64,000 bases of DNA, taken from NCBI GenBank assembly GCA_003952965.2, contig CM025849.1, positions 4,960,908-5,024,907 on the forward strand, given 5' to 3'. Below are positions 1 through 11,357 of the stretch, piece by piece. Origin of the DNA: Morella rubra. Taxonomy: Eukaryota; Streptophyta; Magnoliopsida; Fagales; Myricaceae. The notes beneath the pieces were generated by a model, which was not told where the DNA came from, did not search any database, and saw only the letters and a program-made list of their open reading frames with translations. The position numbers and the translations under genes were made by a program. Every line of letters begins with the position of its first letter. Within the stretch, counting starts at the first letter, position 1.

Positions 1-819
1 CGATTCCAAGCCATTAAGTTTTCCTTTGGGTCGGGCCGGCCCAGCCCAATTCTTTAGAACAAGCTGTAGGCCCGCAAGCAAAATGCTCATACCGGCCCGC
101 GTAGACTCGTCCGTCTGATATATATCTCTTAATTTAATGACATCTACTTACAGTCACAATTACACATCAAAGCCTGAAAAATTGAATTGGGCCGAGAAGC
201 CCATATGACTTGCCAACCTAGAGTATCGGGAGATTGATATGTTGAGTTGGACTCAGGTTTAATTTCATGGGCCTGGCCCATATATACGTTCTATTTAAGA
301 AGAGGAAGATGCTTTCTATTTAGAATAAGGTACCATTCTCTTCAAGACCTTACAATTCGCATCTCAAGCAATTTTAGTTGTATTTTTTAAAAAAAAAAAA
401 AACAGCACAAGAGTGGAGTTTTAAATAGAATTTTATCCACGAAAGATGGATAAGGGGACTGGATCTTGGCCATCCTGCTTTCCCACGATACCTACAGCCA
501 AAGCTTTGGTTCGGTTCTGCTCCGACAATTTTGGTGGGATTGGGCTGAGGGATTAAAATGTGACATAGAAAATAAGGTTGATTTGGTTGATATTTGTGGT
601 GCAACATATGCAAAGACAGAAAATCTTTTGAACACACTTAGATTGGGCAGAATGCACTACAAGGTATTTGAAGCGTTTCACACTGTACATAAGTTAAGAG
701 ATTCGAATTTGAGCCAGCAACGCGAGCAGCATAGCATACCTACTTACTAGCCAAAGTGAATATTGAGCCAACAACAAATATCTAAACAAGGATCCAAGAA
801 AAGAAACTTAACTTGAATC
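1..819. other. Intergenic; downstream flank of chitinase copy 1
   Basis: I see no gene here. The stretch at about 25-120 (rich in GGGTCGGGCCGG-like sequence followed by TTCTTTAGAACAAGCTGTAGGCC) has a recognisable relative at about 4485-4560. This flank is therefore the left part of the tandem duplication that also contains the chitinase copies. A run of 14 A lies near 390. The open frames at 374-750 lack codon or domain support. Confidence 0.55.
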
Positions 820-3160
820 CTAATTACAGCCTAGATTATCACCAGAAGCTACACCAAATTGGTTACAATATTGAATGTAATATTGGATACGAGATTGGAT
901 AAGAGGAGAATATGCAGTAGTACCATTACACTCAACTCCACCGTTGATTGCTCGAATTGTTGCCCCAAACCCTTGACTTACCACTTGGTGAACATTAATC
1001 ATCCAAAACCACAAGGCAGTCTTAAACGAAATAACAGGGTCTGTGGCCACAATTCCTGGAGATTTAATCCGTCAAATCCAATGCTGCTTCTGGCTGCTCC
1101 GTAATTATAATTCCATTTTAGCTGAAGCGGTCCACGACCATAGTATTGTTGATTAGGGTTGCATGGATAAATTGAGTTGCTTGCATCACAATAGTTGTGT
1201 GAGCTACCATTTATCTCTTCTATATAGCAAAAACCTACGCAAAAAGCAAAACTTATTTGCTTTAATTTTCAAGTTAATTCCTGTCTATTAACTCACTTAA
1301 GTGACTAGAACACACAAATTTGTATGTTTGAATAAAAGTAAATGATACTCGATCGACGTCCCATTTAAATCTTTGGTAAAATTAATGTTCCAAAATCATT
1401 AATATTAATCTATGTTTCAAGAAATACAATTGTCATAGAAGTTTACTCATACCAAAAATAACCTCAAAGTATGCAAAGTGTTACCTAATTGTTTTTGGGT
1501 AATGGTAAGCATATTAGCAAGTAAAAATAATATTGGGTAGTACTTTAAGCAAATTAAACGAGGCGCCCCACTACACTCGGTTACAGTTTCGCCTATTCTA
1601 GAGAGAGAGAAAGGCTCTGCCTTCTCTCTAGAATTTTCCCCTCCTTGGCCGACTAAACCTCTCCTCCCACCTCCTTCTCCAACAGCAGTCAGCTCCTCCT
1701 CTGCTCTTGCCTTCTGTGATCGGAACCCTCAATAAACCCCCCTTCCGACACTTTTAGGGATTTTTTTAGGCGGATTTTGTGCTTAGATCTACGCTTTTTT
1801 TGAGGTTTTTGAAGACCACGACCGGTGGGGATGGCATCTACATCTACTAAAAAAGCTTTCTACATCGGCCAGCTAGCGACGAGACAACGCGTGTAAGCTC
1901 ACCCGCTGCCCCACGCACGCGTGGATCTCACACACCCGTCCTTTTTATCTTCATTTTTCAACGACAGGTGGTCCTCTCCAGTATGCATGCGCCAAGTGGC
2001 TGGCATCTGGACGTTCAGGCGCTTCTCGTGGTCATCTCTGATGACCGGTCGGGCGGCGCGTATGGGCCCACGAGTGCATATGTGCACCTATGGATCTCAC
2101 GCGCCTCCCTGTTTTCAGATCTGGCCAGTTTATTGCCTCCAGCTGCTAGTCCTACCACTCTATTCTGCCATCAGCTTTCCTTTTTTGCTGGTCTCAGCTT
2201 GCTGCCCTTTGTGGGCTTTTCACCCTTTATGGGTCTCTATTCACCCTTTTGGGCTTGGGTTTGTAAGGCCATTCGGCCCCTTTGCTAGTTGGCCCGTCGC
2301 CTCTCCAGAGGGTCTGACACGCCCCTTAGAGCATGTACTTGAGGTTTTCAAGCCTCCTTGATCTTAATGAAAGCTTATTGTTTTGACTAAAAAAAAAAAA
2401 AGTAAAAATGATATTGTACTGAGTGGTAGGAAATACAAAAGCATTTCCCAGATTCATCTACAAATTAATAAATTCAACCTCTCCACTACACGCCATTTAC
2501 ATCAAACAATCATGGCAGAAAAACCAACACATACCAGCTCGATGATTCAGGCACATTAAGGGGAGTGAATTCTCCAGAATTACTACCACCCGTCCACAAT
2601 CAACACCTACAACGCCAAACGAAGTGTTCTATAGTATATAAGGAATATTATTATGTGTATAAAATGCTGAATTATATAGGTAAGAGAAGGAATAAGATCT
2701 TACATTTAGTCTCATACGAAACATGGGCGAAGAAAGCAGCAATCTCACGCTTAGAATCATCAGCAGAACTATGACCTTGGCCGAAATGATTGTACGAATT
2801 GAGAGCATCAAGAAATGTTGTTCTTGTGTAGAAGTTTCTTCCCGGACAATCCCCACTCAGGCCCTGATATAGTAATCCGTTAAAGAAATCGTCTGTCACG
2901 ATATCCGAGACTGAAACATTACTGGTTACTGTAACATTACTATTGGCGCTAGCCATTGAAGGGGGTACTGAATATCAGGGGCCTCTTTGGCACCCCTGGC
3001 CGCAATAGGCGTCTGTAGTACCACAGTAGCCGAACTGGCTGCAACATAGGTCTGCCCCACAACTACAGTTTTGACCCTTCACATAACCAGGCACAACCCC
3101 TGTTAAGATTCCGACTACAAGAAGGGTTAGAAGGTTTTTTCTCATGCTAAGTGCAACCAT
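820..3160 (-). pseudogene. Class IV chitinase (GH19), copy 1, pseudogene
   Basis: Exon 1 spans 3160-2704 and exon 2 spans 1234-820, with a GT/AG intron of 1,469 bp that is enlarged by a retroposed insert. The protein starts MVALSMRKN, has a signal peptide (about residues 1-28), and then a hevein chitin-binding domain with the Cys run [20 protein letters not shown]. The GH19 catalytic domain follows ([47 protein letters not shown]). Class IV chitinases are secreted defence enzymes that cut chitin. Two lesions are visible. An in-frame TGA at 2975-2977 replaces the last hevein Cys after GP. A one-base deletion near 1058 shifts the frame relative to copy 2 (AAATCTCC against AAACTCTTCA). The motif around the catalytic Glu reads SYET instead of the usual HET. 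The family call is secure; loss of function is inferred from the lesions. Confidence 0.9.
1521..2416 (+). mobile_element. polyA-tailed retroposed insert (LINE-like) with target duplication
   Basis: The insert lies inside the intron of chitinase copy 1. A 15-bp direct repeat, gtaaaaataatattg at 1521-1535 and gtaaaaatgatattg at 2402-2416 (one mismatch), flanks about 866 bp that end in a run of 13 A (2389-2401) preceded by TTAATGAAAGCTTATTG. A target duplication of this length plus a 3' polyA is the mark of target-primed reverse transcription. The body has a CT-rich, leader-like 5' part and no reverse transcriptase. It is either an internally deleted LINE or a retroposed transcript. Open frames at 1921-2361 have no recognisable domain. 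Confidence 0.7.
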
Positions 3161-5182
3161 CTTGGGAAGACATGAACAACAATGAAACTGATGGCAAAGC
3201 AATGATGAGAATTTGTCCAGCAAAGTGAAGTTTGATTCCATTACTAGTATGATTCCTAGGAGCAGGACTTTTGAGTCGTTAAAGTAATATTAGGCCCTTG
3301 TTCTGTTCCTGAGGGGACAACTAGCGCATTTTGTCAAATAAATCTCATAAGCTAATTTTGTCGTCTCTCTGATCTTCGACAGATTCTAGATCGCACCAAT
3401 ACCGACACCGTGTTGTTTAAAGCATCTGGGTCAAGGTCAATGGAGCTGAATCCAGAGGCACTAGACACAGATTTTCTTCACACGCTGAAGAACATGGGGT
3501 CCGTTTCACAAAAGCACTCTTAGCCAGTGGACCATGCTTGGCTCGTTTCATCCCATAAAGTCATGCTTAATTAATAATTAGCAGCCCAATGAACCATTGA
3601 AGGTCCTATCTTACTGTTAGGTAGCTTTTTAAATTTATCAGCAAACAGTATAAATTAACCTGGGAATGAAAGTTACATACGTTTTATCTGGTAGATTATA
3701 TATATACCTCCCTCGTCCTAATTTATTAGACTTATCCCTTTCTTAGCGTCCCAAAATGCATTATTTTATTTATTTGGTAATACGAATAGAGTTATATAAA
3801 TGTTATTCACCAAGGGGGCCAGTTAAATAGTTGAAAAGATGGATGTCTACTAGATGGACGAACTGTATCCAGAAAAAGTAAATAGATAAGAGTGAGGACC
3901 TGAATCCCATCACTTTAATATCACTGTATCTCTTTATTATCATTGTTATTCACCTTTTTAACCTCAAGTTTTAGTAGTTATAACATCACTAAATAATTGG
4001 TATCTAAAGAATTATAAAGATAGAATACTTAAAAGTTTTAGAAAGAGTAATGTTTCGTGTTTTTTTTGAGTTTTTTTCAAGTTTTTTGGAAAGAATCAAA
4101 CGGTTCATAATTAATTTTAGAAGTGGACCCTACACACCCAGAGATCCTGAGCCGTTGGATTCTTTCCAGAAGAACCTGAAAAAAATCTAAAAAGGAACAC
4201 TAAATATTTATCTTCTAAAAATTAATACAGTTTATAAAAGAGCCGAAAAATTATGAAAGAGTCAGTCATAAATGATCCTCATGAGAAATCGCATATATTA
4301 CGGAAAATTAAAGCATTTTATAGCATTCTTAAATTTCCTTTATTCATGAGGCCACTGAATGCTCATTAACGTTGCCGGCTTAAATTTCCGTTATTTTTGT
4401 GGGTAACCCATATAACCCATTCTATCGTGAGACCCATATTTTTTGTCGGGTAATTTCCTTTAACGTTGCGGGCTGTTCAAAATAAAGTTTCTTTGGGTCG
4501 GGGCAGCCTAAGTTTTTAGAACACGCTGTAGGCCGGAGAGCCCAAACTTTCTTTCGGTCCTGGTCCGCCAATTTCGGTCCGTCTGGGTTGACCAAGTCTT
4601 TGTCTGATTTATCTATATATACTACGACCGAACCCATCAAATTTAAGGTTTCACAACAGTACAATGTTGTCTCTAAATGGTGAGTCATGTTGAGTTAGTA
4701 ACTGCCTAACTGGGAACATGTGGTGTCACCTTATTGTATGTGATAGGGCATCAATCCTCCACGTTAGGGTTTTCCATCCACTTCTTAATAAGTTCATGAT
4801 CCCTTCATTATATATGAAGTTACCTTAACTAATTGATAGTAATAAACAAATTTCAGATCATAACAATTGGACATGACGTACTAGTAGTGTAGGGAATATT
4901 TTTTGGCCAAGCTTTATTGACTAACGAAGTCTTCGTCCCTTTCTATTTATTGATTCAGTATGCTATATATAGCAATAATATATCAGACTAATAAACAAAT
5001 TTCAGATCATGCTTTGACATTACGGTATGTGTAGGGAATGTATTTTTTGAGCAATCTTTATTGTGGAACTATAATAATTTGATCCCCAATTTTTCCAACT
5101 AGATTAGTTGCCACTTTTTATTTATTATATTGATTTCATACATTGATATCCAAGCGTGGATTCAAGAAAATAAACATGTATC
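3161..5182. other. Intergenic between the chitinase copies; duplicated flank
   Basis: This holds the former promoter of copy 1 (about 3161-3720) and the downstream flank of copy 2 (about 4480-5180). The first part resembles 6440-7030: both have a short leader and a shared GGGAATGAAAGTTACATACG-like block. The second part resembles the start of the window. I see no gene. An ORF on the minus strand at 4422-4688 lies inside the duplicated flank and has no recognisable domain. Confidence 0.5.
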
Positions 5183-6439
5183 CTAGCAATTTAGATTGTC
5201 ACCAGGAGCTACACCAAATTGGTTACAATATTGAGTGTAATACTGGATACGAGACTGGACAGCAGCAGAGTTTTTACCATCACATTCAGCTGGACCGTTG
5301 ATTGCTCGAATTGTTGCTCTAAACTCTTGACTTATGATTGGGCAGACATTATTCATCCAGAATTACAAGGCGGTCTTAAACGAAATAAGAGGGTCTATAG
5401 CCACAATTCCTGAAGAGTTTAATCCGTCAAATCCAATATTGTTTCCAACTTCTCCATAATTAGAATTCGTTGTTAACTGAAGCGGTCCACGACCATAATA
5501 TTGTTGGTTGGGGTTGCATGGATATTGTGGGTTACCAACACAATAGTTGCGTGAAGCACCGTCTATCTCTTCAATATAGCAAAAAGCTGCCCAGAAAAGA
5601 CATTTTTCTTGGTTAAGTTGTTGTTCTTTTCCCTCCGTAACAGGTCAACTACTTGACTAGAATTCATAATATGTATAATTGACTTAAAGTATATTAAGTC
5701 TGTGTTTGGATGCCTAAAACAAAATTGTATTGGGAATAGTGTAAATTTTATTTGAGTTTCTAAAACACGGAAGAGAGAAGTTAATTTGACAGAAATTTCT
5801 TTTTTGGGAGAAAGTATTTGAAATTTTTATAAAAAAAATTATAGAAGTTTATGAAAAAGGTGTCAGAGTTTGGGAGGAGCTTTTGAAGTTTGTGAAAACG
5901 TAGTGGGTAAAAAAAATTTCAGTCTTGCCAAATTTAGACCTTTGAAAAGAATTATGTTAAAAAAGCATTAAAGAAGTGCAATAATTTATGTCAAAAGTAG
6001 TAGTGCAAGATCTTACATCCAGTCTCATGCGTGACATGGGCAAAGAAAGCTGCAATCTCACGCTTAGAATCATCAGTAGAACCATCTTGGCCGAATTGAT
6101 TATAGGAATTCAGAGCATTAAGAAATGTTGTTCTTGTGTAGAAGTTCTTTCCCGGACAATCTCCACTGGCCTAAGTATTGCGTTAAAGAAATTGTCTGTC
6201 ACGATATCAGAGACCGAAACATCATTAGTACTAGGTGTTGAAGGCGATGAATTACAAGGGCCTCCTTTGCACCCCTGGCCACAGTAGGCATCCCCAATGC
6301 CACAGTAGCCGAACTGGCTGCAACATAGGTTTGTTGCACAACCACAGTTTTGAGCCTTCACATACCCGGGCACCGCCCCGACTAAGATTCCAATGAGAAG
6401 GAGGGTTAGAAGATTCTTTCTCATGCTAAGTGCAATCAT
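5183..6439 (-). pseudogene. Class IV chitinase (GH19), copy 2, pseudogene
   Basis: Exon 1 is 6439-6017 and exon 2 is 5586-5183, with a 430-bp GT/AG intron. The start MIALSMRKN is followed by a signal peptide, an intact hevein domain including its final Cys (GGPCNSSPS), a short Ser/Pro/Thr hinge and the GH19 domain with the catalytic THETG motif, FCYIEE and GRGPLQL. The copy is broken. Compared with copy 1 it lacks 7 bp near 6164-6178, which shifts the frame between FFNA and SGDCPGK. An in-frame TAA at 5363-5365 sits at the first Trp of the ALWFWM motif. The WNSNYG motif reads TNSNYG. None of these lesions is shared with copy 1, so decay was independent after duplication. A truncated hevein-only secreted peptide could still be made from exon 1; that is speculation. 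Confidence 0.9.
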
Positions 6440-6496
6440 CTTGGGAAGATGTGAAGAAGGAAGAAAATGATGGGTGATGAAGCAATGCTGAAGTTG

Positions 6497-6508
6497 GGTA
6501 CTTATAGG
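6497..6508 (-). promoter_or_regulatory. Probable TATA box of chitinase copy 2
   Basis: On the minus strand the sequence CCTATAAGTACC lies about 60 bp upstream of the start codon at 6439, a usual distance for a plant TATA element plus short leader. TTGAC cores (W-box-like) occur close by. The inference comes from position only. Confidence 0.4.
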
Positions 6509-7652
6509 GCAATCAATATATGGTGAGAAAACCCAGTTCGTAACCAGCTAGTTTGACTTCACTTCTATGCTCCCTTGGACGCGTATAGTTTCCGCGTCTC
6601 GTCGCATGTGGACTTGGACTTTTTCTCCCCTTCCTCTACGCTAATAGACTTTTTTTTTTTTTCCGAATTTACGCTGCTAGACTTTTGAGTCGTCGCTCAT
6701 ATAAATGGGTTACTCAAATTCTCAGCAACTTCCTCTCCACCAAACCTCTGTACGATGTTCTTCAAAGTATTTGGGTCAATGTAAATGGTTCCGTTTCACG
6801 GCCAAGCCGTACCCCACTAGTACTACTTTACTTTTCCCTCCATTATTTCAATTTCTTAAGCTTTTGGACCACTCTGACGAACAACTCTAAGCGGGTCTTA
6901 TGAACCAGTCGAAGGTCCTATATATCTTTACTAGCAAGACACGGATATAATAGTAATTAACGCTGGGATTAAGAGTTACGTAAGTTTGACCCTGCATATT
7001 ATAAACCTCCTTTTGTCCTATAATTTAGACTTTTCTGTCTTAGCATCTGAAATTAATGCATTAATCATCTTGGCTCGAGCGAAGTCCATGGTTACAAGTA
7101 ACAGATTGGTTTCCCTCGCGTGAGTCTCGCCTCCTAGCTCGAATGGTGAAGAACTTGTATTGATGACATATATGTTTTCCTTCCGAAGAAAATTTTTGGT
7201 TTTTTCTTTTTTAACAATAAATTTTTTGTTATTAGCATAACATATTCTTATACGTCACCTGACTCGATATAAGCTTGTGAGGTGTTGTTGGACTTTTGTG
7301 TACAGGGGACATGATCCTCTGGTGCCAATGTTATAAAGAAAAAGAAAAATCAAAAATCAAAAGCATGGCTTGCCTTTCGCTATAAACAATGTCACAAGAA
7401 TCTAAAAACAAGCAAGATACAGAATCTCGTTATATCAAGCAACACTTGTATACACAAAATTTCTCAAGTAACGTGGTTCAAAATTCTGTTACAGTTATAT
7501 TTCTAAGATCAGGACGTGATACATTTCAGTTGAAATGATAACTGCCGGCATAGAGCACTATGGGCATATTTCGAAGCTGTTTAAAAGATAAAAGGAAAGT
7601 CGAAAATCACCTATTTCTGCCTCTAGGTTGCATAACAAATTAATTCTTAAAT
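6509..7652. other. Intergenic upstream of chitinase copy 2
   Basis: The part to about 7030 is the duplicated upstream flank shared with copy 1. The rest is ordinary AT-rich intergenic DNA. Two overlapping open frames at 6685-6903 show no domain. Confidence 0.45.
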
Positions 7653-8112
7653 GCGGTAATAATAATGTCATAGTACGTCCTCTAATTATAGGTTAAAATT
7701 AATCTCATTCACCTAAATTTTAAAATGGGGATTTGCGCCCTTATATTTATAACATAATCAATTCTCGCCCTCAATTTGAAATGACTATTAAACTACATAT
7801 AAAATGACCGAAATGCCTCTCTAACACAAATTACTAAAAATATTAAAAATTTTGATATATATAAAAAAGTAATGCTTTTTAAATAAAAATATTGAAACTC
7901 TATTTTAGTAATCTATTTATTTTTATTTATTTCTTGAATTTTATTTTATTTTTTAAAAAAATTTATCTTGAAGAGGCATTTCGGTTATTTTATATGTTTA
8001 TCCGACTTCACGTCCAAATAAAACAGAGGGTGAGAATTGATCATATTTAAAACATACGGGGGACGAGATTGGTTTTGGTCTATAATTAAGGGGTTTACTA
8101 TGACATTACCCC
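7653..8112. mobile_element. MULE-type MITE, 460 bp, long imperfect terminal inverted repeats
   Basis: The ends (ggtaataataatgtcatag on the left, ctatgacattacccc on the right) are inverted copies, and the inversion continues inward: CAATTCTC[AG]CCCT and ACCGAAATGCCTCTT occur on both arms. Flanks are ttcttaaat (7644-7652) and ttcttatat (8113-8121), a 9-bp target duplication with one mismatch, as Mutator-like elements make. The AT-rich core (TTACTAAAAATATTAAAAA) and the outer sequence match the element at 40436-40941, so this is a family. It has no coding capacity. Confidence 0.75.
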
Positions 8113-9731
8113 TTCTTATATTAGAAGTTATAATCGATCGTACAAATACCCAAATGAAAAACATCAGAAAGATTTTCTTTTATTGGGATAAAAAAAAAAA
8201 GGTCTCTCTAGTCTTGATCAGACTCTGGGGAGAGTTTTTTTTGTCTGTTTCATGTGTACCTTGGAGGTGCTGAAAGCTGGAAAACAGTGATGTAATTCTA
8301 AAACTGGTGTTGTCATGTACTGGATCACTTGAATAGAATTTGTGAGGGGGCAGCCAAACAGATAAGAACCTTGCCATTGGTGTTGTACGAGGTTATGTTT
8401 ATTTATCTCTGCCCTGGTGTTCATTTGGGGTACTGCTTTCGAGCTTCAAACTTTGTTTCGGCTCTTGCCTCTTGGCAGTAAGGATACATGTAAGAACTTG
8501 ATAGCATGCACTCTGAACCTGGAGTGCATGGTACAAGCACTTTCAGCCCATAAAAAGCTGCTGCACAAAGATTGAGTGTGGAAATAGAGCTATTTCTACG
8601 TTTGTTCTATTTATTTCATGCAAATTAAGTGAAATTGAGGTGGGCAAAAGGAGCTGGAGGGGGCTATTTGCTTTGATCCTATTATACTGATCTATTATCT
8701 ATATGCCTTGTATAAAATTAAAAAGCTTTAATTCTTGTGTATTACCAGAATGACCTGGATTTTCTCTATTAGTATCCTTAGTACCACTTTTTTTTTTCTT
8801 TCACCCAAATGGAGTCTGTTTCCTTGAGTTGTTCTGTTGCTTGCTGTGATACCTGGTTTTTAGAAGTCTTGTGGAACTAAAAAATCATTTGAATCACTGC
8901 TGGCACTCATTATTGGACAAAAAGCACTAATGTTCACTTACCAAAATTTTTACTCTCTAAAATTTTATCATCGTTATAAAAATTCTCTCTCTTACTTTTT
9001 TACCAACTCTCATAAATTTTTTCACTTTTTCACTATCTCTAATAAATTCTTTCACTTTATCCATCCAAAATTTTATCACTCACACACAACCATTTTCACA
9101 TAAAGCGCTAATTAGGCACTTGCAGGAGTGCTGCTGTTTGGGCCATTTTGCTTTTTCGTTAGTGGCTGCGGTTGGGCTTGTATTAATAGCTCCATTTTGC
9201 ATCATACATTAATCAATAATCATGTAGGATTCATTCCTTCTTTTCTTTTAGGGACACTAAAGTAGTACTTCGGGGATTGTCTATCGTGTTAGCACATTAA
9301 TTAGGAATCATTAAATTTTGTTTTAATTTACAAAATTAGTTTTCCTTCGTTTGGTCTGGCAGGCTACAATTAGGAATATTACTGCAACTGCAGTTGTGTG
9401 CTTCATGAGTTTAATCATGAAGCTCGAATGGTGAAGAAAATCGTGAAGAAAATCAAGTTGGCTGGTTACCCCCTGCAAGATAAAGAATATTTTCCTATTA
9501 TGTGTTTGACTCATAATACAAAATAATCAAATCTCAGTCTCTCTTTTCCATGCCTTATCTGTTAATTCTGCATCCCTGTTTATTCTTTTAATCTTCAAAA
9601 AAAAAAAAAGGAAGAAGAAAATGGATAATTTTCAGTCTGATTAGTGAACGCATTTGATGGGTTATGGTTTAAGGGAAAAAAATGCATTTGCATTAAATAT
9701 ACATTCATATTTATATTTATATTATATTTAA

Positions 9732-9768
<37 letters not shown>

Positions 9769-9810
9769 TCATATTAGCTACTATATATATATTGCAGATA
9801 TATGATATAT
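8113..9810. other. Intergenic, no gene recognised
   Basis: This is AT-rich DNA. About 8925-9110 is a CTCTC/AAATTT-rich block (ACTCTCTAAAATTTTATCA) that loosely resembles the reverse complement of 21605-21700 and may be a small decayed element. A (TA)n microsatellite lies at 9739-9762. Nothing else can be supported. Confidence 0.45.
9739..9762. repeat. (TA)n microsatellite
   Basis: Twelve uninterrupted TA units, next to further TATATA-rich sequence. Confidence 0.9.
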
Positions 9811-10108
9811 ATTTTGCACCCAAACTATCAATCTTGTATACTTTGCACCATCCACTTACAGCTATCAATATATTGTATGCTTTGCACCATCCATTATTAA
9901 TTTGAGAAAAAATTAATATTTTTAGTTTGTGAAATGGCAATTTTTATCTTACAAAATGTGGACCATTTTTTTCTGTTGGGAAGGGCAAAGTAGCAATTTC
10001 ATTGATCAAAAATATTAATTTCTATTAACGGCGGAGAATGCAAAGTGTACAAAATTAATAATTGAGAGATAAAATGTAATTAAATTGATAGTTTGAGGGG
10101 GTAAAATG
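9811..10108. mobile_element. Small inverted-repeat element (MITE-like)
   Basis: The left side reads TTTTGCACCCAAACTATCAAT, then TATACTTTGCACCATCC. The right side, reverse-complemented, reads TTTTACCCCCTCAAACTATC and then TGTACACTTTGCATTCTCC. The two arms therefore match in the same order over roughly 100 bp with gaps. I could not define a target duplication, so the borders are approximate. Confidence 0.45.
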
Positions 10109-11111
10109 TCATAACTTCAATAATTGATGGGCAATAATCCAAATGATAAATTAAATTTGATTGAATAAAAAAAAAAAAAAGTTACAACGGCGATTCCTTT
10201 TGATAAATGGACAATGCCAATCCAAAGTGCTGAAGCCTGTACTTAATTGTGTCAAAAATCATAATTTGAAAGATATCTCGCATCTATCCAAATTGTCTCC
10301 TCAAGCATCAAATATATGCAAAGTTCTCAGTTAGCCCAAACGTGGTCTACAGTTTGATTGCAGGTCGCACAACATTAACAAAATCTAAGACAAGAGATGA
10401 GTTTATTACCAAAAGAGAATTTTATTAGCAATTTGCAAGGAACAAACGGCATCTTCGCTGCGGAATGTCATGCAAATGATTATAAACACCCCAATTTTCA
10501 AGCCAAACCGGGCTGGAATCCAAAAGCTTTCTATGCCAATATTTGGGTCAAAAGAACCAGAGACTTGCCACCTCACGTTAGATGTGCTTTTCCCACATAA
10601 AACACTTCCACTCTGACGGCCTTAACACACTATCCAACATCCCAGTGACAATAGCTGAGCCCCCCCATAAAACACCCAATCTCACTTCTCTGACTTAGCA
10701 AACTCTGCTTCTAATCTCTGCGGGGTTAGTCCAAGTTCTACAAGACCGTGGCAGCACTAGAAGAACACCAGGCCATATAAGCTGTTGAAGTCCTCTCACG
10801 CTTAGCACTGAATTGACACTCACTTCAATTTAAGCATCCTTGAGCTTATACTAGAGAAGGAGCCAGGAAGAAGCACTGCTCACACAGCACCTTAATTTGT
10901 TCAAAGAAAGTTGAACTCTCTAACAAGTTTATTCCAGATTCATACTCCTAAGCAGAAAGAACTATAGTTTTGACACCATGGGGGAAAGAGTAAGACTTGA
11001 GATGGAAAAGTCGGCGATAACAACACCTTGGAATCCAACCATTGGATACACAAAAGCTACAAAAACCTTTGAGATTTTAGGATCAATTGAGAAGACAGAC
11101 ATGGCGGCTCA
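10109..11111. other. Intergenic, no gene recognised
   Basis: Mixed sequence, less AT-rich after 10400. Short open frames (10397-10600; about 10978-11115 on plus) carry no recognisable domain. The stretch next to 11112 may be the 3' untranslated region of the minus-strand ORF there. Confidence 0.4.
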
Positions 11112-11357
11112 TTAGGGTAGTATCTTGCGTCGCCGGCGAGGGGTCTCTCTCTTCACGTACATTTTCTCCATTTCATTCAGAGGCCGACTGGAACCATCAG
11201 GCAAGCTGACAAACTTCCAGCCACCACCACCTCCACGCTTCCCTTTTGATCCCAGTTTCTCTACCGTGAAATTCCACCCATCTGACGGGCGCCGCCGGCT
11301 GTATTTGTGGCATTTTACCTCTCCTGCCAACTGTACACAGGTGAAACACCACATCAT
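11112..11357 (-). CDS. Small basic protein or terminal exon, unidentified
   Basis: The open frame encodes 81 residues and ends in a run of charged residues (KRETPRRRRKILP) after a Gly5 tract and the phrase WKFVSLPDGSSRPLNEMEK. The Arg-rich C terminus and the low-redundancy middle look like real protein rather than chance. The complementary frame reads Pro5 and is less plausible. A good splice acceptor (CACCTGTGTACAG) lies just inside the ORF near 11330, so it may be the last exon of a minus-strand gene and not a start-to-stop unit. I do not recognise the family. It lies about 1.1 kb downstream of the GCD1-like gene, in the same orientation. Confidence 0.4.
   Translation of the reverse strand: MMWCFTCVQLAGEVKCHKYSRRRPSDGWNFTVEKLGSKGKRGGGGGWKFVSLPDGSSRPLNEMEKMYVKRETPRRRRKILP

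Noticed and set aside
1921-2361. 146-codon ORF
   Set aside because: It lies inside the polyA-tailed retroposed insert, overlaps other open frames, and is low-complexity (Pro/Phe/Leu) without a domain.
8925-9110. Possible small MITE related to 21605-21700
   Set aside because: Resemblance is mainly shared CTCTC/AAATTT composition; no ends or target duplication found.
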